A model generated the notes under the pieces. It did not search any database. It was not told where the DNA came from and saw only the letters and a program-made list of their open reading frames with translations. This document shows, one piece after another, positions 12,601-21,800 of a DNA stretch of 64,000 nt; positions within the stretch are counted from its first letter, which is position 1; the number at the start of each line of letters is the position of its first letter. This DNA is from Euborellia annulipes. Taxonomy: Eukaryota > Arthropoda > Insecta > Dermaptera > Anisolabididae. Both the position numbers and the translations under genes were made by a program. Where the stretch lies: the NCBI GenBank assembly GCA_023213315.1, contig JAKCPI010016545.1:62001-126000 (forward strand). Direction: 5' to 3'.

Positions 12601-14714
12601 TCATACCATTGACAAACTCGCCTGTTGCTAACTTCATATTTATTTTGAATTCATTTTTATGATTTTTGAGTTGCTGTCAGCTTGCTGTTTTAAAATTATT
12701 GCTAAGATGGCCAAATTTAAACATCAGTAAAGGGGCACATATAAAAATATAAATAAATAAATAAATCGAAACACCATTGACCAGGGAGGGGGTTCTTGAT
12801 TAAAAATTAGTTATATATGGAGCAACAAAAATTTCCAGAGAACGCAAAAATATTGTAATATTTTTTTTTTTTTAATTTCAACAAAAAAACAATTTACAAA
12901 TATAATACAAAAAAAAATGTTATTATTTTATTTTGGCATCTTTCTCATTTGAGTGAATTTTTTTAGTAGATTTCTGTCAAAAAACACGTTTAGCCACTAT
13001 CAATTATAGTTTATAATATATATTCCGTCAAATCCGATTTGTCGTCTCCTCACAATCAGGCAATCATATCAAACATAATAGTAGACACGATTACAAATAT
13101 ATTATTTTATTCGAATAACTTTTCTTTTTAAAAGAAAAAAAAAAAAAAAGGATAGAAAAAGGCCTGAGGACTAAAGCTTTTGCTAAAAAATAAATAATAT
13201 ATATAATAATATTATTTTTTATTTATTAATATTTATTCCCTTATTATTAATATAAAATTTATTATTATTATTTTGTGAATATTTATATAATTTTAAAATT
13301 TTACCAACATTACTATTATTTATACTTTAAATTAAAATATATTGTCAATTTTATAATAAACTGTATTTTTACTTTGTTTGGTATTTATATTTTTGTTTAT
13401 GTATTTAAAAATACGTGATCACATATGGCCAGCTGTCAAAATTGGCTTTTGAACTCCGGTCAAAATTTGACTGGCCGAATTCGGCCGGTCAAGTTGAACC
13501 TCGGTCAAAGCTGATTTGACTGGCGGTCAAGTTTTATACTACGCAATTCTCGGTCAAATCGCCTGTTGACCGAGGTTCAAACTTTGAACTAGCTTTATAC
13601 TATCGGCCCTTAATAATGTAGAAGGCAGTCAGAGAAATAACGAAAATGCACTTTTATTGCATTACAAATTAAGAGAATTTAGACCGTTTATATAGTACTG
13701 TAGTATGAATATAATACTAGTTGTTATGGAGCTTTAATTTATTAAAATAATATATATATTTATATTAAAAATAAATATCTATAAAATGCCTAGTAAGAGT
13801 GATTGTATACAATTTGGAATTAATCGGTATTTAAAATAATTACTTATCAGTTAAGTTGAAGATAATAAATACTCGTAATAAATAATGATTCAATTTTAAG
13901 ATGAAATTTCATAAATAATAATATTCAAAAATATTGATTGATATGTTATATTCCCTTTGTCCCAAATTATTGTATAGATTCCTTTGATTATTGAAATTAA
14001 AGAAGTTAATGAGATTGAATCATTTTATGATGATAAAAATAATTTATTCTTAATAGCCTATCCTCAAAACAAATTTTGACATTTTGTCCTGTAGTTGACA
14101 AAAACATAAAAATCACATTGAGAAAGAAAATATATGAACAGATATAAATAAAGAAGAACAAATTAGAGGCAGATGAATATAATGAAATTTTATAGTTTTT
14201 GCCTCAGCATAAGGTATAATGAAAACTGCTATTTACAGTCACATGAATACATTCTTATCTATATAAAATGATTGAAACTCGTTAACTTCTTTAAATTTCA
14301 AAAATCAAAGTAAAAGAAATGCATACCATAATTTGACAGTTAATGATTTTGAATAACTCGATGCAATTAATTTGATACTATAATTGTAATAATAATACTA
14401 ATTGTAAATATCTCTTTTGACATAATACCTGTTTCGACAATAAGGGCCCATGTTGATGAAAGAGAGCAAATTTCAAATCCGATACTACTCGCCAAAGCAA
14501 TCCAATCCGTCTCCAGGTTGCTACAGGCTTGGGTCCCGATATACGGGAACCCAAAAGGGTCCACTTGATTAAGCCCGGAACTTCCAATCAATTGCCAACG
14601 CTCTTGTCTAGTGTATAGAGAGAAAAGTAAACCGCACCATTGTGGGTCCATACTCATCGAGAGCATTTCGAATTGAGAACGTCCCTGAGCTTCACACAAG
14701 AGACAAGTCGGCAT
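213..14714 (-). CDS. OTULIN: OTULIN/FAM105-family membrane-anchored pseudo-deubiquitinase (11 coding exons)
   Basis: Coding exons in transcript order: 14714-14429, 11934-11732, 11460-11362, 11279-11058, 7639-6720, 6624-6499, 4627-4597, 4525-4451, 4371-4099, 2304-2044, 395-213. All junctions are GT/AG with compatible phases, giving 892 aa. Residues about 96-116 form a membrane helix (GLILLVGFGGLVCYKLY); residues 117-620 are Ser/Asp/Asn-rich and look disordered; residues 640-892 match the OTULIN OTU fold. Landmarks are NWLKNWKLPEALDPF, EALKILTCLKGIELYND and ICENNYTFHIPF. Human OTULIN cleaves linear ubiquitin with a Cys-His-Asn triad. Here the aligned positions are Gln677, Thr883 and His885, so catalysis is not expected. 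Vertebrate OTULINL is also an ER-membrane pseudo-deubiquitinase. The start is uncertain: the chosen ATG follows an in-frame stop, and a possible upstream exon (14977-14904) may be 5' UTR. The TAA overlaps a GTAAGT donor-like site, so an alternative last exon to the left cannot be excluded. Confidence 0.83.
539..804. mobile_element. hAT-type non-autonomous element, G-rich
   Basis: Terminal inverted repeats CAGTGGCGTCATTT / AAATGACGCCACTG are flanked by near-identical 8-bp duplications (TTACTGAA and TTATTGAA), the hAT signature. Poly-G tracts lie just inside both ends. No coding capacity. It is inserted in the left arm of the larger palindromic element. Confidence 0.7.
1364..1662. mobile_element. 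PIF/Harbinger-type MITE (GGGAGCGTA family)
   Basis: Inverted termini GGGAGCGTAAAAGTATTACG / CGTAATACTTGTACGTTCCC with TTA on both sides. Three-base TTA/TAA duplications and GGG-starting ends are typical of PIF/Harbinger. A second copy with TAA flanks lies at 25096-25370. The interior is G-rich with repeated CGTTAC motifs and encodes nothing. Confidence 0.65.
2755..3125. repeat. Palindromic dispersed repeat, family B
   Basis: The left arm (ending near 2860) and right arm (from about 3030) are inverted copies; the motif AACACAAGGTTACGTTTCAAAAG is mirrored by CTTTTAAAACTTAACCTTGTG-like sequence. A second copy lies at 21075-21345. The minus strand carries CTGAAGA followed by GAAACGT as in the hammerhead repeats, but no convincing stem II joins them. 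Confidence 0.5.
3308..3675. mobile_element. Pogo/Tigger-like MITE
   Basis: Inverted termini CAGTAGAGTCTTGTTAATC and its mirror GGATTAGCAAGACTCTAGTG, with TA on each side. The subterminal GGATTAGCCGG motif is repeated. No coding capacity. Other pogo-like copies are at 31903-32109 and 47928-48080. Confidence 0.65.
4687..5886 (+). pseudogene. Degenerate mariner element with transposase N-terminus
   Basis: Long inverted termini share TCGGAAAGTAATTTCG (left from 4687, right ending near 5886). Between 5370 and 5640 the plus strand encodes mariner transposase N-terminal segments, including QCQNWFSKF, DIEDAPRSGRPVEADED and TTREIAERLNLSN, the region that binds the inverted repeats. A frameshift near 5458 and an in-frame TAG near 5588 disable it, and the catalytic DDD region is absent. 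A 485-bp repeat (4757-5241) is inserted near the left end. The element lies in the intron between the 6624-6499 and 4627-4597 exons of the OTULIN-like gene. Confidence 0.75.
4757..5241. repeat. Dispersed repeat family D, copy 1 (inside the mariner)
   Basis: Closely similar to 8290-8780: both run from a CAGACTGATTG motif through GGGATTTGCTTGGG and CATGAGTTC to an ACTTGGCGC-CGTATAAGCTG end. This copy contains a palindrome at about 4797-4905 around TGTGTGTATAAAT. No coding capacity and no clear terminal repeats. Confidence 0.55.
5966..6014 (-). ncRNA. Hammerhead ribozyme motif
   Basis: Minus strand: CTGATGA core (6005-5999), stem II GAGCGC-GAT-GAGCGTTC, GAAA (5980-5977), then CGTC with the cleavage triplet GUC. 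Stem I is formed by CTGTC before the core and GACAG after GUC. Stem III would be only A-C/G-U, so a single copy is minimal and pairing between two copies through ACGU is plausible. Confidence 0.7.
6346..6394 (+). ncRNA. Hammerhead ribozyme motif
   Basis: Mirror copy of the 5966-6014 motif. CTGATGA is at 6353-6359, GAAA at 6378-6381 and the GUC triplet at 6383-6385. Stem II pairs GAGCGC with GCGTTC (one G-U). Stem I pairs CTGTC with GACAG. All core positions are intact. Confidence 0.7.
7895..8285 (+). pseudogene. Penelope-like retroelement fragment with GIY-YIG endonuclease
   Basis: One plus-strand frame reads LCHVPGLSENIQRTLKQFG, then KFPFDNKFDVVYFIKCLDC and RGYVGQTGCHINQRS. This matches the C-terminal linker and GIY-YIG endonuclease of Penelope-like elements (here VYF and YVG). 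Downstream frames are broken by stops, then resume with ENNHNFDIDNPKILRR. The reverse transcriptase domain is absent. The fragment is directly followed by repeat family D, and lies in the intron between the 11279-11058 and 7639-6720 exons of the OTULIN-like gene. It gives coding support to the Penelope origin proposed for the hammerhead repeats. Confidence 0.75.
8290..8780. repeat. Dispersed repeat family D, copy 2
   Basis: Second copy of the repeat found inside the mariner at 4757-5241, sharing GGGATTTGCTTGGGTTAGG, the CATGAGTTC block and the CGTATAAGCTG end. The left boundary abuts the Penelope fragment. Confidence 0.5.
9256..9465. mobile_element. Mariner-type palindromic MITE (CAGTGAGGG family), copy 1
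   Basis: Termini CAGTGAGGGACAAT / ATTGTCCCTCACTA, TA flank on the left, and long inverted arms including CCACCCATGCGTTTTCT. Nearly the same as 45080-45290. The right terminal bases have decayed. Confidence 0.7.
9520..9830. mobile_element. hAT-type non-autonomous element
   Basis: Termini CAAGGGCGTACCCAG / CTGGGTACGCCCATG are flanked by perfect 8-bp duplications CCTATATA (9512-9519 and 9831-9838). G-rich subterminal tracts and a (TA)n microsatellite at about 9627-9654. No coding capacity. Confidence 0.75.
9897..9937 (+). ncRNA. Hammerhead ribozyme motif
   Basis: CTGAAGA at 9902-9908 (fits CUGANGA), stem II GGTT/AACC, GAAA at 9924-9927 and the GUC triplet at 9929-9931. Stem I is AGCT with AGCT. 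After GAAA the usual C is T, so the minimal stem III pair becomes U-G. Confidence 0.55.
10116..10415. repeat. Inverted repeat with one intact and one damaged hammerhead
   Basis: The arms (10116-10213 and 10320-10415) mirror each other, for example GCCAAATTGGAATGCTCTAGG and its complement. The left arm has an intact minus-strand ribozyme. The right arm has CTGATGGCC where CTGAAGATGGCC is expected, a 3-nt core deletion. Confidence 0.7.
10171..10218 (-). ncRNA. Hammerhead ribozyme motif
   Basis: Minus strand: AATAA, CTGAAGA (10213-10207), stem II GGCC-loop-GGCC, GAAA (10186-10183), C, GUC (10181-10179), TTATT. Stem I pairs AATAA with TTATT. Core intact. It is in the sense strand of the OTULIN-like gene, within an intron. 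Confidence 0.65.
10440..10960. repeat. Partial copy of dispersed repeat family C
   Basis: Contains blocks shared with 46790-47510, 50018-51135 and 59405-59995: a TTGAAGCACACTTTRCTC-type block near 10500, a TGTAAATTTTACATCTTGAATTC-like block near 10590, and ACTTTCTCTTACTCTATATAT at about 10918. The copy is rearranged and ends are not defined. Confidence 0.4.
11990..12467. repeat. Palindromic repeat family A (degenerate hammerhead), copy 1
   Basis: Both ends read GGGAGTTTTTAATTATAGA and its mirror. The inner arms carry GCAGTCGTTTTCAAGTACTG and mirror. The right arm shows a strong stem II hairpin before GAAACGTTGTAC, but the upstream core reads CTTGAAAA rather than CTGANGA. Members of this family are the commonest repeat in the window. 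Confidence 0.65.
12471..13609. mobile_element. PIF/Harbinger-type non-autonomous element, 1.14 kb
   Basis: Inverted termini GGGCCGATAGTATAA / TTATACTATCGGCCC are flanked by TTA on both sides (12468-12470 and 13610-13612). GGTCAA/TTGACC motifs are clustered inside both ends, resembling transposase-binding repeats. The centre is A+T-rich with no transposase frame. It lies immediately beside family A copy 1, in the first coding intron of the OTULIN-like gene. Confidence 0.75.
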
Positions 14715-15822
14715 TTCTGCCGACGTAATATTAATTCGAATTTAGTATATCCTTCTTCATTTGTGGACCAAATGGGGTGACCTTGACACAGAAGAGTTCC
14801 AGGGTGGTGGGATGGGGTAGGCCGATTTTCGGCTAAGAAAATCATCAAGTCCTCCCTTTATATTGATCGAAATTTTTCAAAAGTGTTTAATAAATTCACT
14901 CACATATTTCTCAGAAAATAATACTGACACTTCGATCGGGTCAAGCAAGACAAGCAAAACGAAAACGATCAATAATCCTGAAAACAAAAAATTTACTAAT
15001 AATAATAATAAAACACAACTTATTTAATCAATTTTGAATATTAATAAATTTTTGTATTTTAAAAATATGTGCCAACACTAACCTTATTAAACAAATTTAT
15101 ATAAATAAATAAAATATTAAGGGTGAATAAAATTTGTGAATCTTTCATAGCTCGTGTTGAATGACGTTTTGTTACCAACTATTGAAAAATTATTCACCCT
15201 TAATTTACGCGCTAATTAAAATGAAATATTGTTTTAATAAAATATTATATTATATTTAAATTATAAATTTTCCTTATACATATGTGCTTAGAATATTTTA
15301 AATAAATACGGCAACTTTAGTGTTTTTTTTTGTTATTTTAAATATATAATTTTATTTACTTTTATTACTTTCTAAAATAGTACATAATACAAAAGATTAA
15401 TTAATATATTATGTTAAATTAGTAGAATATTTGATTTTTGTATATTTTAATTACTTTTTCTTTTTATTTAATAAATTAAAATAGAAATCATTGAAGAGAT
15501 TGGCACCTCTGAGATAAATAAAAATGTTAAATTGACTCAATTTTTAGTGATATCAGGTCCTTCAATCAGAATTCAACACGCAACTGATTACATTTTTGAT
15601 TTAATTTCCATTTATAAAAGAAATATCTATTTAAAATTTCCTCATTTCTCTCCATCAATGTTTATATTTAAAACTTATCCAATAATAAAATTTTAATTTA
15701 CTTATGTATCCAAATCAATTAATTTAAAACCCACCGGTAAATACATATTAAAAAAGTAAAAATATAAATTATTTCTTATGAATGATTTCATTTTCTTTTT
15801 TCTAGGATCGTTTTGTATATAA
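14715..15822. promoter_or_regulatory. Divergent promoter region between OTULIN-like gene and UGGT
   Basis: The two start codons face away from each other across about 1.1 kb. The stretch holds a possible non-coding or 5' exon of the minus gene (14977-14904, with good AG and GTGAGT borders), a short palindromic MITE (15117-15203), and an AG at 15804-15805 that could accept a 5' UTR exon for UGGT. No clear TATA, initiator or ER-stress element could be assigned by eye. Confidence 0.4.
15117..15203. mobile_element. 87-bp palindromic MITE
   Basis: Termini TTAAGGGTGAATAA and TTATTCACCCTTAA are exact inverted copies. The TTAA may include a duplicated target site. GGG-start ends fit PIF/Harbinger, but this is too short to assign. 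Confidence 0.5.
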
Positions 15823-18800
15823 ATGATGACGTTTAGTAATTATTTTCTAATATTTATAATAATTATATATAATCTAAATTTAATTTCTGGCAAACAGAAA
15901 CCGAAATCGGTGACAACATTAATTGAAGCGAAATGGCAAGAGACGCCTTTAGTTTTAGAAATTGCCGAATATTTAGCTAATGAAAATCCTGATTATTTCT
16001 GGACATATGTGGATTCGATATCATCGTTAGATCCACCGATATGGGAACTTGGTAATTCATTTTTTATTTATATATTATATAGACATGATGCTTTCCTCAA
16101 AAGGACTAAGATCTCTTGTTATTAATTTTAGGGATTAGCCACATCCTCTTTTGCAAAATTACCAATAATGCTAATCCCTTAATCCAGCCTCCTCTAGTTT
16201 CTATTTCTCATATTTTTAATTTTATTGTCCCTAATTATAACGTTTTTCCTTGTCTGTCCCCATTTACCCCAAAAACTCACCGATTGTTTCGGGTTTTGTT
16301 TCCCCATCCATAAAGCAAAAAATTACTTCTTAATTAGCTTTCTTCATAAGAGTGTAGAAAAATGAGAGACGCAGCTAGAGTTTTTTCTTTATTCAATTCA
16401 CAGCCGACGTTTCGGTTCCGCATTTGAACCATCTTCAGAGCTGGCGAAAAGTCATTAAGAAAGTGTCACAGTGGATTTTATACATAGTTGAACCAAACCT
16501 TTATATAATAAATATATGACATGTATAAATACTATTTAAATACATTTTATGTACCTAGTCCTCCCATCGCATTTTGTGTATACATTTTATATTTATTATA
16601 TAAGAGTTTGGTACAACTATGTATAAATCCACTGTGACACTTTCTTAATGACTTTTCGCCAGCTCTGAAGATGGTTCAAATACGGAACCGAAACGTCAGC
16701 TTTTTGAATTAAATTAATAAAGAAAAAACTCTAGTTGCGTCTCTCGTTTTTGTGTCCTCTTAATTAGTTTTCTTAATTCTTGCCACGACTCACTTCGATA
16801 TTTAATCTGTTAATCTAGAAAATAGATTGCATGAATTCTCCCTTAAATGCTGAAAACTTGTCCATTATATTGAATACCAAATTATCTACTTGTCATTTTA
16901 TATAATTTGCAAATGTCAATTGTCTTAAAAATTGAATTTATTTTTTTTTCTTGGTGTTATCGAAGACAATAACGATAAAGTTTAAAATACTAATCTAAAA
17001 GCGTAATACAACCATATTTATCAAAATGAATTGTTAGCCAATATATTGCCTAAAATTTTATCATAAAAATTAGAATTCAACTTTACTACAAATCTCCATT
17101 TTTGCATGATTTTGTTTTAAATCATTCATTTTTTTCTTTTTTTAGAAAATGATCTCAAAAAATATGAAGTTGCCATTGAACAAGTTGCACCTCTTCTTCC
17201 CTCTGCTCAAATATCGCTCATGAAGCTTTCGCTTTCATTACATCTTTATTCTGTTAAAGTCGAGATGTTTAATCAAATGGCTGTTCAAAGATATATTCCA
17301 GAAACTAAATGTGCGGCTGTGATTGACGTTTCTGGCCATCTCACTTGTGAAATTTCAGAAATCGATGATTTACTTAATAAGGTAGTCTTATTTTCTTAAT
17401 TCCCAATTTCTTGTCTTTTTTTTTTTGTTTTATCATGTCGGCCCCTAACTTTGTTTCTTTAATAAACAGTTTAAACCATATTATTTAAAAAGTGAGGAGA
17501 TCAAGGCAGCCTAAAGCAAATAAAGAAAAAATATATTTCTCTTCTGCTTTATTTCATACACTTGTCGACGTTTCGGCCGATATTCTGGCCTTCATCAGGA
17601 ATGCGCTATGTTTGCCTCGAGCTAAGAGGGACTTTTGGCAACTCCTGACATATTTTTGGTGCCACATTCGTCAGATGTCATACAATATGTCAGGAGTTGC
17701 CAAGAGTCCCTCTTAGCTCGAGGCAAACATAGCGCATGTCCTGATGAAGGCCAGAATATCGGCCGGAACGTCGACAAGTGTATGTAATAAAGCAAAAGAG
17801 AAATATATTTTTTCTTTATTTGTAGCCGAAAGGCTGCCTTGATCTCCTCACTATTCATTATATGTTCAGCCACTGCTCCTTAAATTAATCATTACTCAAA
17901 TCACCGAAGATGCAATCAACTCGTTTTACATATTAATTAAGTTCAATCTATATCATTAATTAATATTTTTTTAGCCCCCAGGAAGAGTTGATCACTATTC
18001 AGTTGACCATGAATATACGGGATCATTAATCGAAAATAATTCTTTACCAATTGTTGTTCTCTACGCTGAACTTGGAACAAGGGAATTTAATCAATTTCAC
18101 AGTGTACTTCAAAGACTTGCAAAAGGAGGTTCAATACGTTATTTTCTTCGACATTATGTAAAGGTAAATTGTTTGAATACTCAAATATTCTGTATTTCTT
18201 GAGTTTATAACACATCACTCAATAAGTCTCGGGTCTAACTAAGGAAAACAATTTTTTTTTTTTTGGGAATTCCACTTTATTCATCAACATACTTTCCTTC
18301 AAGAGTGATACATTCATTCCAACGCTCCTTTTACTTTTCGACGCCCTTTATGTAAAACGATTTGTCTTTATTCTTAAAATAGGCCTTAGTTTCGGCAATC
18401 ACTTCTTCATTTGAGCCAAATTTCTTTCCCTGGAGCATCTTTTTCATGTCCCTGGGTCCAAATCTGATGAGTGGGGAAGCAATTCAAAGCGTTCATCCAA
18501 TTTAAGCATTTTTTTCTTCCACTTGTGACACGGGGAAATGTCCCCATTTTCTTGGAAATTACAAAACTGGGGTCACTAAAACGATCTCTAAACTAACGGT
18601 CGGACTGCCATGAAATTTTGACAACGTACTGTTTGAAGGTTGGTACTACCCGGAAATCACGTGGGCCTGTCAACATTGTTGCCATCTATTGTCAGACCGG
18701 GGACTTATTGAGTGACGTATTACTTTTAATTACTCTCGGCCATCTTCAGAGCCACAATAGTTTCTTTGTTGCGCCTTATGGACATTCATTTCTGGCCAAT

Positions 18801-21800
18801 TGGTTTTGATGATGAGCTGATACTATGGGCTGAAGGGTTGGGATTGAATCTAACACTTAAATTCGTTATGATCGTTTTGAAATTGTTATCAAAAAACGAC
18901 CAAAAGACTAAAAAAAAAACTCTATTAAATAATAATATATTAAATAAATTATAGGAAAAATCTCACAAGCAAACAAGATTATCTGGTTATGGAGTTGAAC
19001 TTCAAATCAAATCTACTGAGTACAAAGTCATGGATGATTCAACAGTACAGAATGAAGAAAATGCTGGTGAATTGGCTGATACTGATGACCCCGATGAAGA
19101 AATTGAAGGATTCAATTTTTTCCGCTTGAAGTAATAAAATATTTTAATTTTTTATAAATATTCAAATCTAATGGTTTCAGTAATTAAGAGATTATAATAA
19201 CAAGAATTATTTAAATGTATTTTTTTTACCTTCCCTCTTAAATATATTGGACTGCTTACTTCAAACCATTGTCCTGGTGAATTTTGCATTACTAACCATT
19301 AATATTTTTATTATTTTTTTTTTTTTAGAAATTTATATCCCGATAAAAAAGCTGAATTAGAACATTTTCGTACATATTTATTAGAAACTAGCAATGAAAT
19401 GGCTCCATTAAAGGTTTGGCAAGTCCAGGAACTCAGTTTACAAGCAGCACAACGGGTGATGTCCGCACCTAAAGAAGAGGCTCTTAAAGTTTTTACACAT
19501 ATTGCTCAAAATTTTCCACTTCAGGTGCAATTTTTTTCTATAAAAATTTTATAATTTTTTTATTTTTAATCTAATCATATTTTTATTATTAGGCTCGATC
19601 TTTAACAAGAACTGTGGTGAAACCTGAACTTAGACGTGAATCAAATTTAAATCAAGAAAAATTTTCATCGGCATTAACGCTTCAGCCTTCAGATACTGCA
19701 TTGTTTATTAATGGACTATTTTTTGATTTGGATATCATCGATATTGCATCTTTATTAGACGTCATCCGGCAAGAATTACACCTTATGGATGGTCTTCATT
19801 CTATAGGTTAATATTTCTTTTTAACCCCTGATAATAAAATAATTTTTTATTAGAAATGGGAAATTTTTTTTTGTCCTTTATTATTATGGGAGTTTTTAAT
19901 TATAGACCACATTTTGTTATTGATTATTTATTAAAAATATAAATACTGTACAACGTTTCGATTGCTTATTCTACAGTCGTTTTTAAGTACTGTCCTTGTC
20001 CGACTCAAGTGAACTAACCTCCAAAGACCGTTACGGGTATTTTATATACAACGTCGTAAACGCCCTCTACAGTCATCCCTATGAAATTAGACACAAACTT
20101 CAACGCCATCTACACTCATTCCCATGAAGTTAGACACAATGATCAAAGCAAGTGTTTGCATAAAAAGCATTTTTTTGTTCATATTCCTATTCAAGCAGGA
20201 TAGATCAACCACGCCAATTCATACGCTCTTTCATCATATTCATTTATTAATACTATTATTTCTAAAATTAAAATAATTAATAGTTATTTTCTTTTTTAGG
20301 TGTACCCGATTCACAAATAGCTGGCCTCCTCGCACTAGATCTCGGAACAAATTCCGGAGGGGGTGGTCTCAACGGTGGCCGAAGTGGTACAAGCAGTGGT
20401 AACAATGGTGTTGATCATGCTCTAGATATCCGTGACAGTGCAGTTCGTTGGGTGAATGATATTGAACGAGATCCTCAATACCGAAGATGGCCAAATGCCC
20501 TCAGTGAATTATTACGTCCAACATTTCCCGGAATGTTACGAAGTGTTCGAAGAAATCTTTATCATCTTGTACTAGTTATTGATCCATCAGATCAAGTCTC
20601 ATTTCCACTTTTACGATTAGCAGAATCATTTTTAGTTCATAATGCCCCATTAAGAATCGGATTAGTTATTGCTGTCAACTCGTCATCTCAAGCAACAGGA
20701 TTAAACGATGGTGGAGTTGCTTTGCTCTGTGCTTTTAATTATATCTCAGAGAGCGCCAGTTTAGTTCAAGGACTTTCATTTATAACCGATGTATATGCAT
20801 CTGTTGGGGGTGGAGGTTCAAATGGTGCAAATGGAAGTGATGGTGACCCAACATCAGATAACAATATTTCCGTCCAAGATGTTTTATACAAATTTAGACA
20901 AAAATACCCAAGTATCTCGCAAGAAGAAATTTTTGGTGAAGATTCAGATTATGATACAGGAAGACAGCTCGCAAATGATTTCATAACCCGTACGGGACTA
21001 CAGAATTTACCACAAGTAATTTTTTTTTTTTTTTAATTATAATAATGCAAAATTTTTTTAATATTATATAATCCAAAGAATTCACCGTTGGCACTAGTTG
21101 AAACATTCTTAAATTAAATTAAATTATCATCTAATTATAGATAAATAACACAAGGTTAAGTTTCAAAAGAATATTTTAGCTTATGCGCATTTTGACGGTA
21201 ATACGACACAAACGATTTGTGACATAGCTCTGAACATGATGATTCACTCAAAATGCGCAAGAGCGAAAATAAAATTATTTTAAAACTTAACCTTGTGTGA
21301 TTTAAATAATTAATTTTATTTATAATTAGATGATGATTTAATTAAAAGCAAAAAATTAATTTGGTTACTCTAAATAATAGCTATTTGACACTCTTCTTTC
21401 TTGAAAAGTATACTTTCTTTTACATTTATTTTTTCATAATAATTAATATATTATATATTAAAAGTCTTTGAAATAATATTTAAAAACATATAATTAATAT
21501 TTATTATCTCACATGGTTGAAAATTTACTCCAGGCGGTGATCGAACCCGAATCACCCATTTTGTACTACACCACCCGGGTTTGATTCCCGGCTGAGCATT
21601 TTTTTTTCAAGCATCTGAATTAATAAATATTCATTATTATATACCACTGATGATCAAAGCACATTATAAGTGATTCTATCAACATATAATCAAAAATAAA
21701 ATTTTTTTGCATTTTTTTAAAATAAATTATTTATTTATTTATATACCATAATTATAATTTAATTTTTAGGTACTTTTAAATGGAGTTCCTATTTCACAAG

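Larger units (their letters stand above)
16346..16762. repeat. Inverted repeat with two intact hammerheads, in UGGT intron 1
   Basis: The arms (16346-16510 and 16593-16762) mirror each other, including AGAGACGCAGCTAGAGTTTTT and the block TGTCACAGTGGATTTATAC. One hammerhead lies in each arm on opposite strands. Same family as 9170-9990. Confidence 0.75.
17491..17853. repeat. Inverted repeat with one intact and one mutated hammerhead, in UGGT intron 2
   Basis: The outer ends GTGAGGAGATCAAGGCAGCC and mirror define arms of about 165 bp. The minus-strand motif in the left arm is intact. The plus-strand motif in the right arm reads GGAA instead of GAAA. Confidence 0.75.

Noticed and set aside
14367..14848. 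Alternative overlapping minus-strand frames in the first exon region
   Set aside because: Only the frame starting at 14714 leaves the single base needed to join the 11934 exon in phase. The others end in stops or give the wrong phase.
21530..21600. A functional tRNA gene
   Set aside because: There is no A box, anticodon arm or full cloverleaf; only B-box-like and 3'-end-like pieces are present.
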